The notes below the pieces were generated by a model, which did not search any database, was not told the DNA's origin, and saw nothing but the letters and a program-made list of their open reading frames with translations. This document shows positions 50,424 through 58,404 of a stretch of DNA of 64,000 bases, in pieces; position 1 is the first letter of the stretch, and each line of letters starts with the position of its first letter. Origin of the DNA: Frigoribacterium sp. PhB24 (GTDB taxonomy: Bacteria > Actinomycetota > Actinomycetes > Actinomycetales > Microbacteriaceae); NCBI RefSeq assembly GCF_003755185.1, contig NZ_RKIC01000014.1:1-64000 (forward strand), written 5' to 3'. The position numbers and the translations under genes are program-made.

Positions 50424-51461
50424 ATGACACAGGTCAACGAGCAAGGGCGTCGTCGTCGACCTTCGCTCGCCGATGTCGCCAGCCATGCGGGAGTGTCTCA
50501 GGGTGCTGTCTCCAAGGTCATCCGCAACGCCTACGGAGTCAGCCCCGCGATGCAGCAGCGGGTGCAACGTGCGATCGACGACCTGAATTACCGTCCGCGC
50601 ACCGGGGCGCGTGGCATGCGTGGTCAGACCTTCACGATCGCGATCGGCTCGGAGATGCCCCAGCTCGGCAACGACTTCTTCACGCAGGTCACCACGGGAG
50701 CGGCACATGGGCTGGCCGGCAGCGGCTACCAGCTCATCATCGCTCCGGCTCTCGACGGCGAGGGGGACAAGAAGGTCCTCGACGCCCTCGTCGACAGGCA
50801 GGTCGATGGCATCCTCGCGATCTCCCTCGAAGTCACTCCGAGCTACCTGGATCGGCTCGCCGAGTACGTCCCCATGGTGCTGGTCGGCCGCCACGACCGC
50901 CAGATCAACTACGACACGGTCACCAACGACGACCGTGCGGGAGTCACGTCGGCGATGGAGCACCTCCTAGCACTGGGCCACCGGGACATCGCACACCTCA
51001 CGGTGGGGTCCGGCCCGACCCGGGCCGATTCCTCCACCCCACACGCGATCCGGCAGGCGACCTACGAACGATGCATGCTCGAGAACGAGTTGCGACCCCA
51101 CGTCGTGATCTCGGACGCATCGGAGAACTCGGCCTACATCGCCACCCGACTCCTCCTGGATGACAGGGCCCGTCGCCCTACGGCGATCTTCGCCGGCAAC
51201 GACACCCTCGCCATCGGGGCCCTGCGTGCCGTCGCCGAACGGGGGCTGTCCGCCCGTGAAGTCTCTGTCGTCGGCTACGACAACATCGAGCTGGCGAGCC
51301 ACCCGCTCGTCTCGCTCACGACCGTCGATCAATACGGCGTCAAGATCGGAGCGACCGCGATCGAGCTGTTGATGGACCGCATCCGGGAGACACCGACGGA
51401 GCCACGCCACGTCGAGCTCGACCCGATGCTCGTGATCCGCAACTCGTCCGCACAGCGGTAG
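50424..51461 (+). CDS. LacI family regulator of the rhamnoside operons
   Basis: The 345-residue product has the LacI HTH (PSLADVASHAGVSQGAVSKVIRNAYGVSPAMQQRVQRAIDDLNYRPR) and effector domain (TIAIGSEMPQLGNDFFTQVTTGAAHGL, IFAGNDTLAIGALRAVAERGLSAREVSVVGYDNIE). GGGAG stands six bases ahead of the ATG at 50424. It lies 34 bases downstream of the rhamnosidase gene on the same strand and likely binds the three sites between rhamnosidase and importer. Confidence 0.88.
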   Translation: MTQVNEQGRRRRPSLADVASHAGVSQGAVSKVIRNAYGVSPAMQQRVQRAIDDLNYRPRTGARGMRGQTFTIAIGSEMPQLGNDFFTQVTTGAAHGLAGSGYQLIIAPALDGEGDKKVLDALVDRQVDGILAISLEVTPSYLDRLAEYVPMVLVGRHDRQINYDTVTNDDRAGVTSAMEHLLALGHRDIAHLTVGSGPTRADSSTPHAIRQATYERCMLENELRPHVVISDASENSAYIATRLLLDDRARRPTAIFAGNDTLAIGALRAVAERGLSAREVSVVGYDNIELASHPLVSLTTVDQYGVKIGATAIELLMDRIRETPTEPRHVELDPMLVIRNSSAQR

Positions 51462-51533
51462 CACGCCGGGCACACTGACCGACCATCGGTCGGAGCAGCG
51501 AGCCTGGTGGACCTAGGGTCGACGCTCCCGTCG

Positions 51534-52244
51534 TCAGTCCCGTGCGAGCTGCGGGTACAGCGCCTCGAGCGGTGCTGAGAGCGCCGCCCGCACCTGGCGC
51601 GAGGTCTCGTCCGCGAGCACCTCGTGCTCGCCGGCCTCGAGGGCGTCGAGCACGTCGGACACGAGCACTGCCGGGTCGGTCTTCGCGTCGGTGACGCCTG
51701 CGGCCATGGCGGTGTCGACGTAGCCGACGTGCACGCCGACGACCTGCACGCCCGCGGGCTGCAGCTCGAGGCGCAGCGAGTTGGTGGCCGACCAGAGCGC
51801 GGCCTTCGTCGCGGAGTAGATGCCGGCGACGGCGTACCAGGAGAGGGCGGAGTGGATGTCGATGATCGCGGTGCCGCCGCCGCGGGCCGAGAGGAGGGGC
51901 GCGTAGGCCCGGGCGAGGAACAGCGGCCCGAGGAAGTTGGTCTCGACGTTCGCACGAATCTCGTCGTCGGTGTGGCTGAGGATGCCCGGCGTGGGCGCGT
52001 TCGCGCCGGCGTTGTTGACGAGGATCGTCACGTCGGGGGCGGCCTCCACGACGGCCGCGATCGAGGAGGCGTCGGTCACGTCCAGGGTGAGGGGCACGAC
52101 GCGCTCGTCGTCCCAGGTGCGCGGGGTGCGGGCCGTGGCGTAGACCTTGGCGGCGCCGCGGGCGAGGGCGGCCTCGACGAACTGGGTGCCGATGCCCCCG
52201 TTCGCTCCGGTGACGAGGACGACGGAGCCGGTGATGTCAATCAT
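51534..52244 (-). CDS. short-chain dehydrogenase/reductase, twin 1
   Basis: The 236-residue SDR has TGANGGIG (residues about 12-19), NNAGAN, a catalytic Ser in DIHSALSW, YSATKAALW as the active site and VGVHVGYVDTAMAAG. It is strikingly similar to the SDR at 52981-53685 (shared ALARGAAKVYATAR, VHVGYVDTAMAA and DIHS blocks), so the two are paralogues from local duplication. It is divergent from the TetR gene at 52354 across an operator-like palindrome. Substrate unknown. Confidence 0.87.
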   Translation of the reverse strand: MIDITGSVVLVTGANGGIGTQFVEAALARGAAKVYATARTPRTWDDERVVPLTLDVTDASSIAAVVEAAPDVTILVNNAGANAPTPGILSHTDDEIRANVETNFLGPLFLARAYAPLLSARGGGTAIIDIHSALSWYAVAGIYSATKAALWSATNSLRLELQPAGVQVVGVHVGYVDTAMAAGVTDAKTDPAVLVSDVLDALEAGEHEVLADETSRQVRAALSAPLEALYPQLARD

Positions 52245-52305
52245 GGGTGTTCCTTTCGGGGGTGGTGCGAGGATGAGGCGGCTCGTGATCGAGTCGCCGT
52301 AGGTG

Positions 52306-52324
52306 ACTCATGTCATAATTGAGT
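52306..52324. promoter_or_regulatory. ACTCA-N9-TGAGT operator of the TetR regulator
   Basis: The 19-base palindrome lies between divergent SDR and TetR genes. Its minus-strand reading contains ACTCAATTATGA, which recurs exactly at 55668-55679 upstream of the quinone-oxidoreductase-like gene, suggesting one regulator for both. Confidence 0.6.
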
Positions 52325-52353
52325 TCAGTCAGTTTCTATTCCGGGAGATCCGA

Positions 52354-52959
52354 ATGACGCCGTCAGCCCCGCCCCCCGGCCGGCGCGAGCGCAACAAGCA
52401 GGAGAAGCTCGAGCGCATCACGCGCGCCGCCTCCGACCTGTTCGCCCGGCACGGGGTGGACGAGGTGACGACGCAGCAGATCGCCGAGGCGGCCGACGTC
52501 GGCGCCGGCACGCTGTTCCTCTACGCCCGCACGAAGGGCGAGCTGCTGCTGCTGGCGCAGAACGCGGCGTACGCGCGGTCCCTCGACGAGGGGATCCGCG
52601 CCTCCTCGGCCGCCTCGACCGCGCTCGACGCTGTCGTCGCCGTGCTCGAGCCGATCGTGCACTGCAACCGGGCCCAGGTCGAGAACGGCCGCACGTACCT
52701 CCGCGAGATGGCGTTCGGCGACGCGACGGAGCCGCACCACGCGGAGGCGCTCGCGATCGTGGCCAGGACCGAGGAGGCGGTGGCCGGGATCGTGGTGCGC
52801 CTCACCTCGGCGGCGCCCTCCGACGCGGCCGCGCTCGCCCACGTCGTGTCGGCGGTGATGATGCTCGCGATGTCGTCGGCGGTCGACGAGTCCGTGCCGG
52901 ACGACGAGATCGTCGCGGGGGTGCGACGTCAGCTCAAGGCGATCCTGCCGCCTCGGTGA
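52354..52959 (+). CDS. TetR family transcriptional regulator
   Basis: The 201-residue product has the TetR HTH (LERITRAASDLFARHGVDEVTTQQIAEAADVGAGTLFLYARTKGELLLL) at residues about 15-63 and a helical effector domain. The ATG at 52354 follows GGGAG by six bases; an upstream in-frame ATG at 52303 falls in the operator. It sits between the twin SDR genes and probably represses both, and the oxidoreductase at 54617. Confidence 0.88.
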   Translation: MTPSAPPPGRRERNKQEKLERITRAASDLFARHGVDEVTTQQIAEAADVGAGTLFLYARTKGELLLLAQNAAYARSLDEGIRASSAASTALDAVVAVLEPIVHCNRAQVENGRTYLREMAFGDATEPHHAEALAIVARTEEAVAGIVVRLTSAAPSDAAALAHVVSAVMMLAMSSAVDESVPDDEIVAGVRRQLKAILPPR

Positions 52960-52980
52960 GCCCAGCAGGCCCCCAGGCGG

Positions 52981-53685
52981 TCAGCTGGCGAGTTCGGGGT
53001 AGAGCTCTGCGATCGGTCCGGAGAGACCTGCTTTCACGGCCGCGCTGAGCTCGTCGGCGACGACCTCGAAGGCACCCGCCTCGACCCCGTCGAGGACGGC
53101 GGCCACTAGTTCGGCCGGGCGCATCTTCTCTCCGTCTGCATGCGCGGCCATCGCGGTGTCGACGTACCCGACGTGCACGCCCGTGACCAGCACCCCTCGG
53201 GGAGCCAGCTCGAGCCGCAGCGTGTTGGTGGCGGACCAGAACGCAGCCTTCGAAGCGCTGTATCCCCCGCCGAAGGCATACCAACTGGCCACGGAGTGGA
53301 TGTCGATCAGGGCTCCGTCGGCGGCAGCGACGAGAGCGGGGGCGAAGGCCTGGGCCATTCGGACAGGAGCGAAGAAGTTGATCTCCATCGTCTGACGGAG
53401 GTCGGCTTCTTCGATGTCGAGCATGCTCGCGGTAGCCGGCAGCCCGCCTGCGTTGTTGACGAGAACGGTCACGTCGGGCGCTGCGGCGGCCGCAGCGGCG
53501 ACCGACGCGGCGTCCGTCACGTCGAGCGTCAACTCGACGACGCGTTCGTCGCCCCATTCCCGAGGGGCCCGGGCTGTGGCATAGACCTTGGCTGCCCCAC
53601 GAGCGAGGGCGGCACGGACGAACTCGGTCCCGAGGCCTCCGTTCGCACCGGTGACAAGGACGACTGCGTTCTGGAGTGAGGTCAT
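52981..53685 (-). CDS. short-chain dehydrogenase/reductase, twin 2
   Basis: The 234-residue SDR has TGANGGLG, NNAGGLP, a catalytic Ser in DIHSVASW, YSASKAAFW, and VTGVHVGYVDTAMAAH. It is a close paralogue of the SDR at 51534-52244, with the same motifs in the same order and a similar C-terminus (LYPELAS against LYPQLARD). It follows an alpha/beta hydrolase gene by 30 bases on the same strand, so the two are likely cotranscribed with the downstream-encoded oxidoreductase. Confidence 0.87.
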   Translation of the reverse strand: MTSLQNAVVLVTGANGGLGTEFVRAALARGAAKVYATARAPREWGDERVVELTLDVTDAASVAAAAAAAPDVTVLVNNAGGLPATASMLDIEEADLRQTMEINFFAPVRMAQAFAPALVAAADGALIDIHSVASWYAFGGGYSASKAAFWSATNTLRLELAPRGVLVTGVHVGYVDTAMAAHADGEKMRPAELVAAVLDGVEAGAFEVVADELSAAVKAGLSGPIAELYPELAS

Positions 53686-53715
53686 GTGGGCTGCTTTCGT
53701 CGGAGAAAAGAGGGA

Positions 53716-54570
53716 TCAGTCCGTGAGGAATTTCGCCGCGGCCGTCGTGAACTGCTCCCAGTATTGGAAGATGCTGCCGTGGCCGGAGTTCGGGTAGATG
53801 ATCAACTCTGACCCGGCGATGCGGCGGTGCAGGTCATGCGAGAGCACCGTGGGAACCATGCGGTCGTGGTCGCCGTTGACGATCAGGGTCGGCTGCGTGA
53901 TGACACCCAGATCAGACGGTCTCGAGCGGCCGTAGCTCTGTATCGCCTTGAGCTGGGTGGCGAATGCTCGGAGGCTGATCTTGGCGTCGCGGTCGCGGGT
54001 GCGTTCCGCGAGGCGGGCCACGAACGCCTCGCCGGCGGTCTTGCCGACACGGTCTCGGTTGAAGAAGAGGAACTCCTTCGGGTCGGACCGCGTCAAGACA
54101 GATCGCAGGACGTCGTAAAAGGTGATGCCGGCGACCTTGTCGATGTCTTTCCCGCCACGCGGGCCGGTCCCGGTCAAGACGAGCTTGCGGATGAGCTCGG
54201 GGTGCGACACGACGAGGTCCTGGGCGATCATGCCGCCCATCGACAGCGCGAAGACGTCGATCGTGTCGTGACCGAGAGCACTGATGAAGGCGTAGGCGTC
54301 GTCGGCCGCCTGTTCCATGGTGTCCGGCACACGCCCCGACGAGGCGCCGACGCCCTGCTGGTCGAAGGTGATCACGTGCCGATGAGCCGCGATCGCGTCG
54401 ACGATGCGCGGGTCCCAGTTGTCGAGGGTAGCGGCGAGGTGCACGAAGAACACGACCGGGATGCCTCCCCGTGGCCCGAGCTCGCGGTAGGCGTAACGAA
54501 CGCCGTTCGCGGTGACGGTCTTCGAGGGGGCGTCAGCATACGAGCTGACAACGGGTTCTGAGGTGGTCAT
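53716..54570 (-). CDS. alpha/beta hydrolase
   Basis: The 284-residue product has the alpha/beta hydrolase order: VVFFVHLAATLDNWDPR (oxyanion-side loop), ITFDQQGVGAS, nucleophile elbow VFALSMGGMIAQ (Ser), an acidic residue in VNGDHDRMVP and a His in NSGHGSIFQY. The family includes esterases, haloperoxidase-like and C-C hydrolases; no signal peptide, so it is cytoplasmic. It is between the oxidoreductase and twin SDR genes on the same strand, suggesting joint action on an ester or ketone. Confidence 0.85.
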   Translation of the reverse strand: MTTSEPVVSSYADAPSKTVTANGVRYAYRELGPRGGIPVVFFVHLAATLDNWDPRIVDAIAAHRHVITFDQQGVGASSGRVPDTMEQAADDAYAFISALGHDTIDVFALSMGGMIAQDLVVSHPELIRKLVLTGTGPRGGKDIDKVAGITFYDVLRSVLTRSDPKEFLFFNRDRVGKTAGEAFVARLAERTRDRDAKISLRAFATQLKAIQSYGRSRPSDLGVITQPTLIVNGDHDRMVPTVLSHDLHRRIAGSELIIYPNSGHGSIFQYWEQFTTAAAKFLTD

Positions 54571-54616
54571 GCCGGTTCTCTTCCTAGGAGGCGACGCGGG
54601 TCTGTGGCGGGGCGAG

Positions 54617-55612
54617 CTACAGGAGGGTGATGACGGCCTTGCCGCGGATCCCGGCCTTGCCGAGCCCGTCGAGGGCGGTGGCGGTCTCGACGAACGGGTG
54701 CGTCGCGCCGACGACCGGGCGGATCGCGCCCGCGTCGACGAGTGTGGCGATCTCTCGGAGCTGGCTGCCGTCGGCGTGCATGAAGAGGAACTCGTATCGG
54801 ACCCCGAGCTTCTTCGCCTGGGCACGCACCTTGCGGCTGAGGCCAGCGATGGCGAGGCGCACGACGGGATTGAGGCCCGCGGCCTCGGCGAAGGCGGGCG
54901 TGGGCGGGCCCTGGATGCCGATCGCGAGGCCGCCCGGGCGCAGCACCCGGAGCGACTTCGCCAGGTTCTCACCGCCGAGGCTGTCGAGGACGAGGTCGTA
55001 GCCGGAAAGCTCCTCCTCGAAGTCCTGGGTGCGGTAGTCGACGACGACGTCGGCCCCGAGCTCGCGGAGGAAGTCGGCGTTCGACGAGGAGGCGGTGGTC
55101 GCGACGTGTGCGCCGAGGTGCTTCGCGAGCTGGATCGCGATCGAGCCGACCCCGCCCGCGCCTGCGTGGATCAGCACCTTCTGGCCGGGCTGCACGTCGC
55201 CGCGCTCGACGAGGGCCTGCCAGGCCGTCAGCGCGACGAGGGGCAGCGACGCGGCCTCGATGGTGCTGATCGTGGTCGGTGCGAGGGCGACGTCGGCCTC
55301 GTCGACGGCGATGCGCTCGGCGAAGGTGCCGATGCGGTGGTCGCGGGGGCGTGCGTAGACCGCGTCGCCGGGCTTCAGGCTGCGGACCGAGCCGCCCACC
55401 TCGATGACCGTGCCGGCCAGGTCGTGCCCGAGGGTCAGGGGTGCCTTGTACGGGAGGATGAGCTTGAACTCGCCCTCGCGGATCTTCGCGTCGAGGTGGT
55501 TGAGGCCGGCGGCCTCGACCTTGATGAGGACGTCGTGGATGCCGATGGTGGGCTCGGGGACGTCGGTCTCGTGCAGGGGCTGCTTGTAGGCGTCGAAGGC
55601 GAAGGCTCGCAT
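54617..55612 (-). CDS. zinc-free NADPH:quinone-oxidoreductase-like dehydrogenase
   Basis: The 331-residue MDR-superfamily protein has GHDLAGTVIEVG and AGAGGVGSIAIQLAKHLGA (nucleotide-binding) and VVDYRTQDFEEEL, without the structural zinc cysteines, as in quinone oxidoreductases. The ATG at 55612 is chosen because GGAAG stands eight bases before it. It shares its promoter motif ACTCAATTATGA with the divergent SDR/TetR region, so it probably belongs to the same stress or detoxification regulon. Confidence 0.85.
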   Translation of the reverse strand: MRAFAFDAYKQPLHETDVPEPTIGIHDVLIKVEAAGLNHLDAKIREGEFKLILPYKAPLTLGHDLAGTVIEVGGSVRSLKPGDAVYARPRDHRIGTFAERIAVDEADVALAPTTISTIEAASLPLVALTAWQALVERGDVQPGQKVLIHAGAGGVGSIAIQLAKHLGAHVATTASSSNADFLRELGADVVVDYRTQDFEEELSGYDLVLDSLGGENLAKSLRVLRPGGLAIGIQGPPTPAFAEAAGLNPVVRLAIAGLSRKVRAQAKKLGVRYEFLFMHADGSQLREIATLVDAGAIRPVVGATHPFVETATALDGLGKAGIRGKAVITLL

Positions 55613-55668
55613 GGTGGTCACTTCCGGGTCGTCGGGCTCTCGGAGAATCTACCGATTTACCGAGGAAA

Positions 55669-55680
55669 CTCAATTATGAG
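55669..55680. promoter_or_regulatory. operator-like palindrome upstream of the oxidoreductase
   Basis: CTCAATTATGAG is a perfect 12-base palindrome within ACTCAATTATGAG. The first twelve bases of this string are identical to the minus-strand reading of the TetR operator at 52306-52324. Confidence 0.55.
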
Positions 55681-55807
55681 CGTAGTCACTTTGAGTGTCA
55701 ACCATGCGAGCAGCGACTGCCGACCCCGATCGGCGACGGGGACTCTCGAGGCCCGAAGCGGTCGGAATGAAATGGTGCTGGCGCCCACGACATGCATTTG
55801 CTACCTT

Positions 55808-55819
55808 CTGTACGTACAG
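55808..55819 (+). promoter_or_regulatory. GntR-type operator CTGTACGTACAG, site 1
   Basis: This perfect 12-base palindrome lies 100 bases before the MFS transporter gene. Two further copies occur before the aldolase (57373) and the GntR gene (63632). The motif recurs only at the promoters of this cluster as far as I could read. Confidence 0.75.
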
Positions 55820-55919
55820 CATGGACAGACCGTATCTGAGGTCGTTCGCGAAGCACCTCGCCTTCGAGCTGCACTCAAAGCTCCCCCGATGACGCACGAG
55901 AAAACTTTGAAGGGTCACG

Positions 55920-57281
55920 ATGTCAACGACGACGACAATCCGCACCGGCGGTCCCGGCTCCAACGGCGTGATCGAGCGGATGGGCCTACCGAAACCGCTG
56001 ATCTGGGGCTTCGTAGGCCTCCTGCTCTTCATGATCGGCGACGGTGTCGAGTCCGGCTACATCGCCCCCTACCTCGCTGACAACGGCGCCGGGTCGGAGA
56101 CGAACGCAGCCGTCATCATCTCCGTCTACGGACTCATGGTCACCCTCGGGTCGTGGCTGTCCGGCGCCCTGTCCGACGTGTGGGGCCCGCGGCGGGTCAT
56201 GATCATCGGTCTCGTCCTGTGGGCCGCTCTTCAAGTTCTGTTCCTCGCTGTGGCCCTGCCGAGCGAGAGCTACCCCCTGATGCTCGTCATCTACGGCCTC
56301 CGAGGGATCGCTTACCCCTTCTTCGCCTACGGCTTCCTCGTGTGGATCCTGGGGGCCAGTCCTGCACACCGCCTGGGCTCGGCTGTCGGCTGGTTCTACT
56401 TCGCCTTCACCGGCGGGCTCCCCACCCTCGGATCGCTCGTCGCGAGCGGATCGATTCCGCTGCTCGGCGCCTACAACACCTTCTGGCTGTCCCTCGGGCT
56501 GGTCATCCTGGGTGGCATCTTCGCCCTCGTAGGGCTGCGGAAGGCCCAGGGCGGCGGCCGCCTGGCAGCACCCGGCGTCTCCACGGGGCACAGCTTGGTC
56601 AACAGCATCGCCATCGCCTTCACCAGCCCCCGCGTGGGCCTCGGCTGCCTGGTCCGCATCGTCAACACGGCACCGCAGTTCGGCCTGTTCGTCTTCTTCC
56701 CGGCGATCTTCGCCGACGACCTCGGCTTCGGCACGTCCGGCTGGCTGCAGCTGGTCTTCATCCTGGGCGCCTCGAACATCTTCGCCAACCTGTTCTTCGG
56801 AGTCCTGAGCGATCGGATGGGCTGGCACCGCACCCTCCGCTGGTTCGGCTGCATCGGCAGCGCCGTCGCCGTGCTGGCCTTCTACTTCCTCCCCCAGTAC
56901 GTCACTGACCAGTACTGGGTAGCCGCCCTGTGCGCCGCTCTCTTCGGCATCACGCTCGCCGGCTTCACGCCGATCTCGGTGCTGATGTCCCTCATGGCCC
57001 CCAACCAGAAGGGCAACTCGATCGCCGTCCTCAACCTCGGCGCCGGAGCCGCGACCTTCGTCGGCCCCGCCATCGTCGCCATCTTCCTTGCACCCCTCGG
57101 CGCCGGTGGCGTGACGATCATCTTCGCGGCCCTCTACGTCCTGGCCGGCATCTCGGTCCGCTGGCTTCGCGTTCCCGAGAGCGCTCAGCGAGTCGTCGAA
57201 CAAGGCGGGACGCTGCAGGGCGCCGTCGAAGAAGGCATCGTCGAGACTCCGAACAACGGCAAGGGCGCTGCGACCGCCTGA
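55920..57281 (+). CDS. MFS polyol/sugar transporter (RbtT/DalT/CsbX-like)
   Basis: The 453-residue product has about twelve membrane helices. Its start (LPKPLIWGFVGLLLFMIGDGVESGYIAPYLADNG) resembles the ribitol and D-arabinitol transporters RbtT and DalT and the CsbX group, with the MFS loop SGALSDVWGPRR after helix 2-3. It brings a sugar alcohol or related compound in by proton symport. It is followed by a strong terminator and then the aldolase and kinase genes, and carries its own GntR site. Confidence 0.83.
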   Translation: MSTTTTIRTGGPGSNGVIERMGLPKPLIWGFVGLLLFMIGDGVESGYIAPYLADNGAGSETNAAVIISVYGLMVTLGSWLSGALSDVWGPRRVMIIGLVLWAALQVLFLAVALPSESYPLMLVIYGLRGIAYPFFAYGFLVWILGASPAHRLGSAVGWFYFAFTGGLPTLGSLVASGSIPLLGAYNTFWLSLGLVILGGIFALVGLRKAQGGGRLAAPGVSTGHSLVNSIAIAFTSPRVGLGCLVRIVNTAPQFGLFVFFPAIFADDLGFGTSGWLQLVFILGASNIFANLFFGVLSDRMGWHRTLRWFGCIGSAVAVLAFYFLPQYVTDQYWVAALCAALFGITLAGFTPISVLMSLMAPNQKGNSIAVLNLGAGAATFVGPAIVAIFLAPLGAGGVTIIFAALYVLAGISVRWLRVPESAQRVVEQGGTLQGAVEEGIVETPNNGKGAATA

Positions 57282-57296
57282 TCTCGACCGCCACTC

Positions 57297-57339
57297 ACGA
57301 CGCACCACCCGGCCCGACACGGGCCGGGTGGTGCGTCGT
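57297..57339. terminator. 20-base perfect hairpin after the MFS gene
   Basis: ACGACGCACCACCCGGCCCG (57297-57316) pairs perfectly with 57320-57339 around an ACA loop. It should stop transcription from the MFS gene, so the downstream aldolase needs its own promoter, which the operator at 57373 supports. Confidence 0.75.
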
Positions 57340-57372
57340 CTCGTCGCTGCTCTCCGTGACTGATCGTTCGTT

Positions 57373-57384
57373 TTGTACGTACAG
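57373..57384 (+). promoter_or_regulatory. GntR-type operator, site 2 (TTGTACGTACAG)
   Basis: The site differs from the perfect palindrome in its first base only (TTGTACGTACAG). It lies 167 bases before the aldolase gene and beyond the terminator, so it is placed to control the aldolase-kinase operon. Confidence 0.7.
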
Positions 57385-57550
57385 ACTGGACGGGGCGTAC
57401 TGAACGCCCTAGGCTTGTCAAAAGCAGCAGATAGCTGCCCCCACGGGACAGGCGCCTCGCACCTCACTGCGAGGCGGCATCCTGACTCACTGCCGAGCAT
57501 CGCTCTGAGAATCGCTGGTGACCAGGTACCCACCATCGAAAGGACTCTCC

Positions 57551-58390
57551 ATGGCTCTCGTAAGCGGCATCGACGTCATCCAGGAGTGCTCCTCGCGAGG
57601 ACTCGTCGCCGGCGCGTTCAACACGACCAACCTCGAGACGACCCTCGGCATCCTCGACGCGGTCGACAAGGTCGGTGTCCCGACTTTCATCCAGGTAGCC
57701 CCGACGAACGTCTCCTTGTCCGGCTATGAATACATCTACGACATGGTCGCCCGCCGCCTGGAGTCCTCGAAGGTGCCGGTGGCGCTCCACCTCGACCACG
57801 GCAAGTCCCTCTCGGCCGTGCACGCCGCACTGATGGCCCGCTTCACGTCGATCATGATCGACGACTCCGAGGCCTCGTTCGAGGACAACGTCAAGACCTC
57901 GTCCATCGCCCGAGAGATGACACCTCGGAACCTCGCCCTCGAGGCAGAACTGGGCAGCATCGGCGGCAAGGAGGACGACGTCGCTCCTGAGTTCGCTGCG
58001 CACACGGACCCTGTCCAGGCCAAGGAGTTCGTCGAGGCAGTCGGCTGCGACATGCTCGCAGTCTCCGTCGGCAACCAGCACGGATTCGTCCCGAACGCGA
58101 AGATCGACTTCGAGCTCCTCGGCCAGGTCAGGGACGCGAGCCCCGTGCCCCTGGTCATCCACGGAGGATCCGGCCTCCCTGACGAGCAGCTCGCTCGTCT
58201 CCACGAGTTCAACGTCGTCAAGGTCAACGTCGCCAGCGACTTGCGAAACGCCATGATCCGATCCTTCGGCGAGGCGTACGCGGCCAACCCGCGAGAAGCA
58301 TCCCTCATCCGCGTGTCCAAGGACGCCGTCGCCGCGATCTCCGATGTCGTCGAGGGCCGCATCCGTACGTTCAACCCCGCCGTCAACTGA
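57551..58390 (+). CDS. class II fructose/tagatose-bisphosphate aldolase family protein
   Basis: The 279-residue product is a class II (zinc) aldolase of the KbaY/GatY/Fba type: GAFNTTNLETTLGILDA, VALHLDHG with zinc-binding His and Asp, SIMIDDSEASFEDN, LEAELGSIGGKEDD, DMLAVSVGNQHG and VIHGGSGLPDE with further ligands. It cleaves a ketose phosphate to dihydroxyacetone phosphate and an aldehyde. AAAGGA precedes the ATG at 57551. It lies 14 bases before the first of three kinase genes, so it probably splits the kinase product. Confidence 0.87.
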   Translation: MALVSGIDVIQECSSRGLVAGAFNTTNLETTLGILDAVDKVGVPTFIQVAPTNVSLSGYEYIYDMVARRLESSKVPVALHLDHGKSLSAVHAALMARFTSIMIDDSEASFEDNVKTSSIAREMTPRNLALEAELGSIGGKEDDVAPEFAAHTDPVQAKEFVEAVGCDMLAVSVGNQHGFVPNAKIDFELLGQVRDASPVPLVIHGGSGLPDEQLARLHEFNVVKVNVASDLRNAMIRSFGEAYAANPREASLIRVSKDAVAAISDVVEGRIRTFNPAVN

Positions 58391-58404
58391 GCGAGGATCT
58401 CGTC

